A DNA stretch of 64,000 bases. Origin: Cepaea nemoralis. Lineage: Eukaryota; Mollusca; Gastropoda; Stylommatophora; Helicidae. The notes beneath the pieces are model-generated. The model worked only from the letters and a program-made list of their open reading frames with translations. It did no database searches and was not told the DNA's origin. This document shows positions 1 to 10,875 of the stretch, one piece after another (the stretch's first letter is position 1; each line of letters begins with the position of its first letter). The stretch lies in the NCBI GenBank assembly GCA_014155875.1, contig JACEFZ010005600.1, positions 314,001 through 378,000 on the forward strand. The letters are read 5' to 3'. Made by a program: the position numbers and the translations under genes.

Positions 1-2820
1 ACTTTTAACATTCATGGCACGACACGCTAACAACAGGAGGACAACGCGCACATCATCGTTGGATTTAGTTACTTAGTTAATTAATTAATTTAGTATTAAA
101 TATGTATTATATTTGCATTGAATTATGTATATAAAATGTGTTAACCTGTAATTTGTACATTTTCTACCATAATATTACAGGTATTTCCATTCATAGGCTA
201 AATAACCTTCCTATGCAATTTTCTCTATGTAAATTATAACCCATTTTTGAGTCATCGTACAAAAAGTACGTATTATCTTAAAGGGAAAATATCGCCTATT
301 CCGTTTTTTCTAAGGGCAATAACACTTACCTCAACTTTAATTATATATTTTAACCAAATACTATTTTGAATGAAAGATGAGTGAATAACAGAGTGAATGG
401 ATTAAATGACAGAGCGATATACTGGGCGGACAACTTGTACGCAAAACGTATTTATTTTAATTTGTCTGCGTCTTTCATGTAAATTGTATTACTTGTCTAA
501 ATTGTTGATACATGTTTAGTAGTTAGTTTAATACTCTTAGTTTAGGATTTAGGATACTACATCTAAGCACCACTGCTTGGAATGCCTGATCATGCATTAC
601 ACACATTGGAGTAATTCATGATTAAGGATATCCCAACTCGTGACGCTTGGAAATAAGCCACACATTCAGCACACACTTTACACAAAACTCAAAACTGAAC
701 ACTATCAATTAAAATGCAGTCACTTTATTAGAAGCAGCAACTTATTAGTCAACACACTAACAAGCCAACAGGGACACATGTAGTCAGATGGGATAAAATA
801 ACAACGTAACTACATATTTAGCATTATACAACATACGAGAGTAAAAGTGTATTGAAATGCACACACAGAACAAGATTTGAAGGTGTACTTAATTAGCCAA
901 GACTTTTGTCTTGTTAATCCTCTTTAATACAGAGGTTAATTATCTTGGTATCAGTAGGATACTTTGAGAAGGACGGGTTGTAGACACAACTAGTAAACGT
1001 CACGTAACTTCGGTCAGATAAGCATTTTTAAGGACACAGGAGAGAGAGAGAGAGATCTCTTCACCAAATCAGAGAAGTGGTGTATGGGAGAATACATGAG
1101 TGTTGATGCCAGTATGTAGGTTACCAAGTTACTGTCCACCAAACTACAAATACCGTACTTTATGTGATTCTGTGACAGAATTAGTACAGAACTAATTACC
1201 CTATAACAACCCATCAAATCAGGGGAGAGGGGGGACTCCTGTCACAGCCTCACATTATCCACATTATCCGGTAAACCAACATGAGTTAATAGATATTAGC
1301 CAAGGGCTACAACTCCCGCCCAAGGGAAAGAAGTAAGACCCTCGAAGGCCAGAGTAATCCAGAACCTTCTCGAAGGACTGGTCAGTGAGTCCACTGTCCC
1401 GTGGACACTGATGTGGCCCGCCTATTGCGGGGTCCACGAGGAACTCGAACAGAGTTACCACCCGTGTCGGATTGCGACACGTGTGAACCGGCAGAGACAG
1501 ACGGACCATCGGAGAGGCAACAGGGCCTGTCTTAGAGGGACTCAATAGTTTAGACCCATGTGTATTTGGGTTCATAGACATATGCTAGATAGTTTGCTTA
1601 GAATGTTTGTGATAACCATGTGTGATGATGTTAAACCTCTGTGATATGCAACTCAGTGCGGGCTTGTTAAACCCACTGCGCCAACGCACTGTATATTGAA
1701 ATACAATAAATGTTAGATATTATATTTAACGGAGTTATTTTTGCCTGTGTGAGCCCGAGCTCAGATACCTAGACATCCAACACGCTGACAGCCACCCTTA
1801 GGACGGCACTTCCGGCTTCGGCGCTCATTGTTTTTAATGAGGTTAGCCTTCTTCAGGTGTCGAGGCACGTTAGACTTATTGTTGTGATGCCGCCCACATC
1901 TCAGCTGGCCAAGATAGAACGGTAAACGACATCATGGTCAACCCTCAAGGGAATGCAGGGGCAGACCGTGGGCATTTCCTCGCTATCCAAGGAGGCTTCC
2001 ATAATTGCAGAGCCAACACATATTGCTCTGAGACTAGGCTCACCCGAGGAGTTGCCACGTCCTGCTCATGGCTGCTTTAGTTCCTCACTTCCATGTGTTG
2101 GGCATCTCGCTAGCCACTGGTCGCTCAAGCACACACCAGGAACGGTCAGACTGCCGGCGACATCCACTCGGTAAGCTTTTGCTTTTGACTTCGGACCACG
2201 CAATGGATTCGCTAGCCGTGCATTCCATTTCGTGTTATTGAGACGTTTTTCTACTTTTGTCTACACTCTCTGTGAGTTAGATACAGACAGTTTTCGTAAC
2301 TATTTCATTTGACTGGGGCACTTTTCTGCCTTTTAGTACTCGCTCACGAGGTATGCTACATGTGCTGCAGGCTCAGCACCTTAACTCCGTGCAGCAGTGA
2401 ACGAGAAATGGCCAGGCCCTCTCATCCCGAAATACCTCATATCCCCCAGCTGAGAGCCTTAGAGCAAGTATCAGAACTGGACATGTAGCGTGCTCAGTAT
2501 CTCACCTTTATTTTTCGGGAGGTGGGTATCGGCCCGGCTCTGAGATCCGAGGGTTTGTGGCTTAGAGGCGTTCAGCCTCAACCCTCGACAGGGAGCCTTA
2601 GAGTATTGTCCGGACCAAGAACGTCTGCCTTCGTGCGCCTGATTTAAAATTTTGACTGCTAACCTCAGTCTACCTGCAGAGCAGCAGGTTGTGTCTCTCT
2701 TAGTCTGGCCCCTATCCCATAAGCTGTCCGATATGTAGTTTTCATCCATCGGCAAGCATATGGGGTCAAAGGGACACGCAAGCTCCCTCACCACGGCATG
2801 GTGGAGACACATCGGGGGAG
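1..2820. other. Intergenic DNA, no gene recognised
   Basis: I find no recognisable coding region here. The only open frames are short, lack family motifs, and overlap in both orientations. A short GA-rich run lies near 1040-1056. An AATAAA-type signal in an AT-rich context near 1707 could belong to an old LTR or a transcript end, but no partner repeat is visible. The segment ends abruptly at 2820/2821, where LINE-derived coding sequence begins. Confidence 0.5.
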
Positions 2821-5054
2821 GACTGTCTACGTCTAATGTCTCTAATCAGTTTACGATCTTCATTTACCTGTTGAAGGACTTGTTCATTGGTTTTTCTGTC
2901 TGTCTATGGTATTCTTTGCATTTTCCTCAGAAACCACATTTCCACAGCCATCAGATATTTTTCAGCTTGCCTGCTAATTGTCCACGTTTCACATCCATAT
3001 AAAAGTGCAGGTTCTATGTAGCACTTCAACACTCTTTTTCTCATCTCAGTTGATATCTTTTTATTTGTCAATATGTTTGTTATCTTCCAAAAGGCAACCT
3101 TTGTCATGGCAATTCTTCTTCTAATCTCTTCAAGGTATCTCCCATCAGATGTTTTGACTGTTCCGAGATAATTGTACCGATTCACTTGTTGAAGAATATT
3201 CCCATGTACTGGTATATTATATTGTGGTATTTCTTCCTTCCTAGTGACGACCATAATCTCTGTCTTCTTACAATTCAATTCTAACCCTAGTTGTTCACTG
3301 TGTGCAACAAGCGCATCTACTAAATTTTGCAGGTCCTATTCATTGTCTGCAATCAAGACTGTATCATCTGCATATCTAATGTTATTGATGTATCGTCCCC
3401 CATTGTTGATTCCTTCCATATTTTCTATATTTCTGAAAATATTTTCACAGTACAGGGAAAAAAAAGATCTGGAAACAATACACATCCCTGTCTCACACCT
3501 CTTTTAATAGGATGATATTGACCTACTTCATTATCAATTCTGTTGGCAGCTTGTTGTTTCCAATATATTTTCTTTACAAGTCTAAGGTCTTTTCCATCAG
3601 TTTGTAGATCTTCAAGCAACTTTATCATGTCGGCATGTCTCACATTATCGAAAGCCTTTGTGTAGTCAATAAAGCAGAGGTGTAGCTCTTTGTTTACTTC
3701 TATGGAACGTTCAATTACTGTTCTCAGAATGTACACAGCATTTACTGTACCCTTGCCTTCTACAAACCCACATTGTTCCTCTCCCATTTCAGGTTGTATT
3801 TTCTTCCTAACTCTTTGCATGATAATTCTTAGCAAAATCTTCGTGATGTGGCTCATTATACTAATTATTTGACGTTGATCACATTCCAAGCTCCTGATTT
3901 CTTTGGGATTCCAATAAATACAGAATTACATAATTCATGAGATATATCTCCAGTACCATATACGGTATTCAGGAGTCTGGTAACTTTGTCTATTCCGTAT
4001 TCTTCTGAAGCATTAATAATTTCTGTTGTGATGCTGTCTGAACCGGGGGTTCCAGATTTCATATGGTTAAGTGCATTCTGATTCGGGGGCTGCGTGGTCT
4101 AGAGGTATGGTGTCCGCCTCAAGTGCTGGAGGTCCCGGGTTCAAGCTCCAGTGATGACCGGGAATTTTTCTCGAGGACTTCTAGTGATAAAATTTCCCTT
4201 CGTCTCTGGGTAGTGAGATCGGACGCCCGTGTGCATTGATGCTCAAGTAAAAAATACCTTGGCAGTTGGGAATCGAAAAAGAGTAGCCTAACGGCGCTGC
4301 CCGGGCAAAATTTCGAGTTAAAAAACTACCGAAAGTATTTCAGGATCCTTGCTGTGCTACGGAGTTCGTGCACTGAGCTGAGTTTCTCCAGACTCAGGTT
4401 TGAGTTAGGAGGAGAAGGGAGCACTTAAGGGTTGCACCCGTTTGCCGTGATGTTGATCCATCGACTAACCTAAGAAAATTCTGAACCTCCATCTTCAAAA
4501 TTGATGGTCCTTGATTATTATTTTGAAAATCATACTGTTCTTTTCGGTTATAATCATAAAGGGATTTCACATAATCTGACCATAAATGTAACATCTGCTA
4601 TTTTTCTATTATGATTTGTCCATCTTTTGTCTTTAGGCAGCCTGCTGATGAATGTGTTCTTTGATTAGTAAGCTCTTGAATTCTTGTGTGCATTAGTTTG
4701 GTATTTTTACTGTTGTGGTGGTTTTCAATTTATATGCAATTTTGCACGAGCCATCCTTATTTTGCTTCCTTACATAATGTTCTGACTTTTCTGTGAATTT
4801 CTTTATATTTGGCAGGATTATTTTTGTTCTGTCTTCTTGTTTCCATTAGCTATAAAATTTCTTCAGTCATCCATGTCTGACGCCCCACTTTCTTTAATTT
4901 TAGGATAGTTTTTTTCTGCAGCTAAACTGATTGTATTCTTCAACATATCCCATTGATCATCCACATCTTGAAATAGGATCTCTAGATCAGACAATATATC
5001 AAATTTGTTATTTACTATGTTAAAATTATCTTGTATTTCTTTGTCAGTTTTCAA
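2821..5054 (-). pseudogene. LINE A reverse transcriptase (relic, split by SINE)
   Basis: Reverse transcriptase domain in several frames. 5054-4863 is the EN-RT linker. 4062-3865 and 3889-3425 hold the finger and palm motifs (CGFVEGKGTVNAVY, then FIDYTKAFDNVRHADM, then RGVRQGC). The catalytic box reads YADD on the minus strand at about 3363-3374. 3278-2904 holds the thumb and LLYGCETWT region. The block that LINE L encodes continuously is split here by the SINE at 4081-4470. In-frame stops and shifts are frequent. The sequence ends at 2821 without the family's C-terminal VTTGKIEGNRPRGRPRG segment. Confidence 0.8.
4081..4470 (+). mobile_element. tRNA-derived SINE inserted in LINE A
   Basis: A 390-bp insertion begins with a tRNA-like head. 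There is an A-box-like TGGTCTAGAGG near 4092 and a B-box-like GGTTCAAGCTC near 4138, spaced as in a pol III promoter, followed by an unrelated body to 4470. It is flanked by a 13-bp near-exact TSD: TAAGTGCATTCTG (4068-4080) and TAAGAAAATTCTG (4471-4483). LINE L (near 44415-44440) shows the same LINE sequence uninterrupted, a natural empty site. Orientation is opposite to LINE A. It would be copied by a LINE partner; which one is not visible. Confidence 0.8.
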
Positions 5055-5216
5055 TTTGCATAAATGATATTTAGTGTTTCAGGTTGTATATTTGAATTTC
5101 TTTAACTTTACCTCCAATGTGCCTGTAACTAATCTGTGATCACTGTAACAGTCTGCTTTGGGAACTTTTTACGACTATTAGTGCATGTCGAAACCTTCTG
5201 CTAATCAGGAATTAAT

Positions 5217-5840
5217 CTATCTGGTTTTTAATCCTGCTGTCTCTACTTCTCCGTGTCCACAATCTTCTAGGATGTTGTTTAAACCAGTTGATCCTACAAC
5301 CATTTCTTGTTCTTTTTCCCATTCTACAAGTGTGTATCCTCTTTCGTTTCGCTGTCCCAAACCATGGTTGCCTACACTGCATCCATCGCTTTGATTTCCC
5401 ACTTTAGCGTTGATTTCACCCATTATATTTATTTCTGATCTTTTACATTTCTTCAAAGCACGCTCCATATCATTATAAAATTCATCTATACTTTCTTCAC
5501 TGCATTCACTTGTTGGAGCATATATTTGAATTACATTTATTTTAAAAGGACTTCCGTTTAATTTTATTAATAGAACTATGTCTGAGACAGCCCAATAACA
5601 TTTAATAGAATTTGATGTTTTCCGATCCAACATGATGGCTACACCTCTTTGCCGTTCTTCTCCTCCAGAATAAATGCTCTTACAATCCTCTCCTATCTTT
5701 ATCCCTGCCCTCTCCATCTGGTTTCACACATTCCTAATATGTTAATATTCTCTCTTCCCATTTCTTGTTTGATGTTATCCCATTTTCAACCTGCATTCAT
5801 TGTTCTGACATTCCAGGTTCCTATCTTTAATGATAATAAT
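5217..5840 (-). pseudogene. LINE A endonuclease domain (relic)
   Basis: This is the AP-endonuclease-like domain that nicks target DNA for target-primed reverse transcription. The longest open segment is 5717-5217 (166 aa). It contains a YAPT motif (IQIYAPTSECSEESIDEFYND) and the block usually written GDFNAKVG, here GEINAKVGNQSDG, so the conserved D is replaced by E. The N-terminal part (TWNVRTM and GMCETRW-type motifs) lies in other frames at about 5840-5720. The frames are broken repeatedly, so no functional endonuclease is encoded. The corresponding part of H is at 33570-34140. Confidence 0.75.
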
Positions 5841-6289
5841 CTGGTGCACCTAGTAGCCTGCTGACGGTATGGAGTAACCTGGTGCACATGACTATCCCTA
5901 CCGGGAGAGGCTGCTCAAATGGAGCACCCATTTACGCCGTTTCTCTGAATGTCGATGATATCGCAAAACATAACGTTCTTGGTATCTGCGAAGAAGGTAG
6001 TTTGCCATTGCTTTCCTTCTTAGCAGTGACCATACTGGTCAATGACCGTAGCCATTGTCTCCTCAAAAAGAGATCCTCTGCCAACCGTCGTGAAGCTGGA
6101 GACCATAACCCACAACTATCTGTCGGCTGCTCTTCAACCTCATCCACCACGTAACCCTGATCCTGAGGCTAAACGGGTACTCCACCTTGCCCAAGGGTGT
6201 CCCGTAGGCTAGCTGAGGGAAGGAGGCACCTTACTTCTCCTTTGATAGGGGATACCCATACCCCGCCACCCACACGATATCCGCACTGT

Positions 6290-7050
6290 TTTTATGGTGA
6301 TTTAATTTTAAAATAAATTGAGTCTGCAGCCGTATAGCCCAAGGAGTATTTATTTTTAAGGAGAAGCGAATCATTAGTTCAATGGGAAAGTTCTCCTTTG
6401 CGGGTAGCGCTGTCTACAATTGAGTCACGATTTGATAAGCTTTTAAATAATAAACAGGCCCACCCCTCGCATTAAATAGTTACTGTTAACAGCTGATCAT
6501 CAAATCATTTTAATTACAACATACTGTAATTTAGTCAGCTTGTTTAAAATCTGATTAGGTATCGTTTTCCAAGATATATTTTATTTTTATTTTATATTGG
6601 TGTTCACTACTGTCGGTGAATACAAGTATATACACCTTTACAAGAAGATCTAAATGTAGTTTTGACATTTGAAAATGTTTTTGATTTGTTCATCTATACA
6701 ATACAATTTTTACTCATGAAAATGGGACCACCATTAAATAAATCACCGTCATCCAATAATATTATGGAGCAGTATTTAGTGCTAGGGACAACACCCACAA
6801 TTACGTTAAATTCTTATATTTATATTACAATGTATATTGAGGTCATATAAAATTCCAGATTACAAGGAGAACAATTGTTTCAAACGGCACCGGTCCCTGG
6901 TGCAAAAGGAAAATTTTATGTGGGTCCGCGAAAGTGAAAAGTTTGGGAAGCACTGCTCTAGAACACCCTGTGCTTCATTTATTTATGTAATATTTATTTC
7001 TTCTGATCAACACCTTCCCAACGAATGTGAATTAAATTACACATTGTAAT
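6290..7050. other. Non-coding DNA with a hAT-like terminal relic
   Basis: AT-rich sequence without a supported gene. At about 6893-6955 the reverse complement begins CAGTGCTTCCCAAACTTTTC followed by a G/C-rich GCGGACCC stretch, resembling the terminal inverted repeat style of hAT DNA transposons. I see no matching left end in the neighbourhood and no transposase, so this is at most an isolated end of a MITE or decayed element. Confidence 0.35.
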
Positions 7051-7052
7051 AA

Positions 7053-7088
<36 letters not shown>

Positions 7089-7104
7089 GATCATCATCAT
7101 CATG

Positions 7105-7138
<34 letters not shown>
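7053..7138. repeat. (CAT)n/(ATG)n microsatellite, LINE 3' tail
   Basis: An almost pure CAT trinucleotide run with a few CATGAT interruptions. It directly abuts the 3' end of the minus-strand LINE fragment at 7139-7447. The related LINE at 56137-57040 ends in the same kind of run, so I interpret it as the element's 3' tail, possibly expanded after insertion. Confidence 0.8.
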
Positions 7139-7447
7139 AGTGCCCTTCCAGCTGGCGTAGGCGTTCATGATTCTCCACAGATCTCGGTCTTTGGTTTTCT
7201 GGATCAACTCTGCTGCTGATATTCCTCCGTGCCACCGTCTCAATCCATCCAGCATCATTTCTCTTGGTCTGCCTCTGTCTCTATTCCCCTCGATCGTCCC
7301 AGTTGTCATGATGTTCTCCAATGCCTCTCTTCTCATGACCTGACCATAGAAAGCTGTTTTTCTCTTTCTTATTGGTGTATATAATGTTCTAATTGCATTA
7401 GTCTGTTTCAGGTCGTCGTTGTTAAATACATGGGTAATAACATACAA
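7139..7447 (-). pseudogene. LINE 3' fragment 'B', RT C-terminal region
   Basis: About 103 codons on the minus strand encode only the extreme C-terminal region of a LINE polyprotein. Motifs include the FGHVMRREALENI-type block (here FYGQVMRREALENI), GRPREMMLDGLRRWHG and an ending close to WRIMNAYA. It closely matches the C-terminus of the longer copy at 56137-57040, and both end in (ATG)n on the coding strand. No catalytic RT motif is included. This is a 5'-truncated dead copy. Confidence 0.8.
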
Positions 7448-8813
7448 ATATCAGTGTAAGTTTTGTTTCTTGTCTGTCCAATCCATATGTGTCTACTTTA
7501 AACCACAGGCTAAATTCTTGTCATCGTCGTCAGCATCATCATTATCCACGTCTCTCATTGTCACATGTGGCACTCATGAAGCAATATTCATTATTTCAGA
7601 TTTGATGTAATAGTTAAATATTATAGTAAGTAATTATACATGTACAATTATAATTATGTCACCATAAACTATCTACAGCTGTCAGTGTTAGCCTATCTAA
7701 AGATAACTTCTTCAACTCACATGGTACCATACAATAACGAATACGTATTCATTATTCCAGCAGTTCTCAATTAACTTCGTATCTCTAGCAATTTACACAT
7801 TTACTCGACAGCATTCTTGCAAGCAGGGTGCCTCCATTTTTTAGGCAAAAATAACTCTACACCGCCCTAAGAATATTCTAGCAAAAGAGTTCCCCTATCT
7901 AGCCTAGGCTACTGCTTGTAATCATCAAGCTAAGAATTCACTTGCATAAACCAGTGGGCCATATACGATTAGCTATATTTTTAAACAACTGATTAGTTTG
8001 GCAGTCGCCCCACATTTCTTTACTATCGTACTTTCCTTGCACTGTAAAACTACACATTTCAATGACAGAATTCTGCATCCTTTCCCCAGCTAATTACATT
8101 ATCTAGACTTACATACCGATGCATGAGTTCACAAACACTGCTCAATATTAAACACTGAGCTTTATCATATACGATATGACTACAGGCATTGACGCCTACC
8201 TGACTCCGCGCTGGCAGTGAACAAGAGTTCGTTCGCCCAATCCAATTTGTAGAAAACAATGTTCAGGCGGCTTTTAACTGCCAGTCTGTCGACGTGTTAT
8301 AATTGGAGCCCTTATTGTGTTTCTTATCTGCATCTGCTTGCGGGTATAGAGCTTGTTGATTGGTGTGCGACTGTGGCTGGTTGTTGTTTTCTTCTTGTTG
8401 CTGCTTGACATGTCTGGTCAGGTTCCCGCGCTTCTAAAGCTTGGTGTTGACAGGTTCCCGCCCCGTCTCATGGTATTCTTCTCTCAGAGAGTCGATAGTT
8501 GACCCTAGCCTGACTTCCGCCGTCTCGTATCTTGGTCTGATGTTGAACCTGCATGGTCGCTCTATGCTTTCAGATCTTGCGTCTTCCGCTCTCTTTATTA
8601 GTGGTATGTAGTCTCTGTAGATTTCAATTTTACAATCTGATTCTCTCTCCTCTACACGGCCCATCATGCCCTCGTCTTCCTGTTTATTCAATGCTAGAAT
8701 AGCCTCCCCTTGCTTCCCACAAGTATTAGCGCTGCGCCACCCGAATTTTACTAGGCTAGCTAGCCAGCCAACCACACACACACATAAAAAAGTGAAAACA
8801 ATTATATTATATT
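7448..8813. other. Unassigned DNA with one unrecognised open frame
   Basis: I recognise no element or gene. The longest open frame is 8781-8434 on the minus strand (about 115 aa, charged, ending LREEYHETGREPVNTKL). It has no motif I can assign. It could be an exon, a domesticated fragment or chance, and I cannot separate these without homology or RNA evidence. 7450-8430 holds AT-rich non-coding sequence. Confidence 0.25.
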
Positions 8814-8826
8814 ATGTGTGTGTGAA

Positions 8827-8880
<54 letters not shown>

Positions 8881-8932
8881 AGAGTGTGTGTATGTGTGTA
8901 TGTGTGTGTGTATGTGTGTGAGCGTACTATAG
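8814..8932. repeat. (GT)n(GA)n compound microsatellite
   Basis: A TG/GT run, then about 28 bases of GA repeats, then an interrupted TGTGTA/GTGT stretch. Alternating purine-pyrimidine DNA next to a polypurine run is visible directly. Overlapping open frames on both strands are products of the repeat. Confidence 0.9.
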
Positions 8933-9164
8933 ATGTGTACGAAAAGGTAGCTGAGTCTATATATTTTATTCGCAGATATAGCAAGAGACGCGGGTTAAGA
9001 GACAGTACACAAGCAGACAGGTGGTGTCCAACTGCACGGACAGGGAGAGGGTGTGTTTTCAGACACAGAGATTACGAATACAGATACAGGTGTATAGAGC
9101 CAGATAGGCTCATAGATAGAGATGGAGCCGAAGAGAGTTCGTCATGACACAGACAAAGTAAGTA

Positions 9165-9465
9165 CAAGGATACAGAGCCAGAGAACAAGATCATCGATAC
9201 GGAGCCAGAGAACAAGATCATCGATACAAAGCCAGAGAACAAGATCATCGATACAGAGTCAGAGAACAAGATCATCGATACAGAGCCAGAGAACAAGATC
9301 ATCGATACAAAGCCAGAGAACAAGATCATCGATACAGAGCCAGAGAACAAGATCATCGATACAAAGCCAGAGAACAAGATCATCGATACAGAGCCAGAGA
9401 ACAAGATCATCGATACAAAGCCAGAGAACAAGATCATCGACACAGAACCAGAGAACATATTTATC
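9165..9465. repeat. 27-bp minisatellite, about 10 units
   Basis: Unit of the form CCAGAGAACAAGATCATCGA plus TACAGAG or TACAAAG. The motif TCATCGA recurs at exact 27-bp spacing from 9191 to 9434 (nine steps). Two unit types (CAGAG / CAAAG) alternate through most of the array, implying an older 54-bp duplication. Because 27 is a multiple of three, it stays open in several frames on both strands. That openness is not evidence of a gene. Confidence 0.9.
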
Positions 9466-9534
9466 ACCTGACACAGAAAGTAAGTTTCGCTTTAATCAAA
9501 AAGTGGCAGTTGTACATTCTACTGAGTTCTTCAC

Positions 9535-10875
9535 ATTGCCGCTCCCACATTGCCACTCTCACATTGCCACCATCACATTGCCACCATCATATTGCCACCC
9601 TCACATTACCACCATCACATTGCCACTCTCACATTGCCACTCTCACATTGCCACTCTCACATTGCCACTCTCACATTGCCACTCTCACAATACCACCATC
9701 ACATTGCCACTCTCACATTGCCACTCTCACATTACCACCATCACATTGCCACTCTCACATTGCCACTCTCACATTGCCACTTTCACATTTCCACTCTCAC
9801 ATTACCACCCTCACATTGCCACTCTCACATTGCCACTGTCACATTGCCACTCTCACATTACCACTCTCACATTACCACCATCACATTGCCACTCTCACAT
9901 TTCCACTCTCACATTGCCACCCTAACATTGCCACCCTCACATTGCCACTGTCACATTGCCACTCTCACATTACCACCATCACATTGCCACTCTCACATTT
10001 CCACTCTCACATTGCCACTCTCATATTGCCACTCTCACATTGCCACACTCACATTACCACTCTCATATTGCCACTCTCACATTGCCACTCTCACATTACC
10101 ACTCTCACATTACCACTCTCTCATTGCCACTCTCACGTTGCCATTCTCACATTACCACTCTCACATTACCACTCTCTCATTGCCACTCTCACATTACCAC
10201 CATCACATTACCACTTTAACATTACCATCATCACATTACCACTCTCGAATTACCACCATCACATTGCCACCATCACATTACCACTCTCACATTACCACCA
10301 TCACATTACCACTCTCACATTACCACTCTCACATTACCACTCTCTCATTGACACTCTCACATTACCACCATCACATTACCACTCTAACATTACCACCATC
10401 ACATTACCACTCTCGAATTACCACCATCACATTGCCACCATCACATTACCACTCTCACATTACCACCATCACATTACCACTCTAACAATACCACCATCAC
10501 ATTACCACTCTAACATTACCACCATCACATTACCACTCTAACATTACCACCATCACATTACCCCTCTAACATTACTACCATCACATTGCCACTCTCACAT
10601 TACCACCATCACATTACCACTCTCACATTACCACCATCACATTACCACTCTAACATTACCACCATCACATTACAACTCTCACATTACCACCATCACATTA
10701 CCACTCTCACATTACCACCATCACATTACCACCATCACATTACCACCATCACATTACCACCATCACATTACCACTCTCGCATTACCACCATCACATTGCC
10801 ACCACCACATTGCCACTCTCACATTACCACCATCACATTGCCACCAACACATTGCCGCTCTCACATTTGCCACTC
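9535..10875. repeat. 14-bp minisatellite (TCACATTGCCACTC-type), about 95 units
   Basis: A long array of 14-bp units. Two main sub-types, CACTC and CACCA endings, with G or A at the ATTGCC/ATTACC position, alternate in blocks. ATTGCC units dominate the left part and ATTACC units the right, so the array is directional in composition. None of the three plus frames meets a stop often, giving artefactual open frames of up to about 340 codons that read as 14-residue repeats (SHCHSHIATLTLPL). I do not call these genes. Confidence 0.92.

Larger units (their letters stand above)
2821..6285 (-). mobile_element. RTE-like LINE 'A' (EN + RT), 3'-truncated, carrying a SINE
   Basis: This is a non-LTR retrotransposon read on the minus strand: 5' leader about 6285-5840, apurinic-type endonuclease about 5840-5217, linker, then reverse transcriptase and C-terminal region 5054-2821. 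It shares its 5' leader with LINE H (32340 on) and its coding region with LINE L (43507-45917), so it is the same family. Relative to L it stops early: the last recognisable residues are the RRRQ block, and the remaining roughly 70 codons and the TGAT-type tail are absent at 2821. A 390-bp SINE (4081-4470) sits inside the RT. Many frameshifts and stops show it is dead. I place it near the RTE/BovB clade from EN and RT motif style; that is a judgement, not a tree. Confidence 0.8.

Noticed and set aside
8802..9147. Frames encoding RERERER and SLSLSL strings
   Set aside because: Generated by the GT/GA compound microsatellite.
9535..10875. CRISPR-like array
   Set aside because: Units are contiguous 14-mers with no unique spacers, and the context is a eukaryotic genome.
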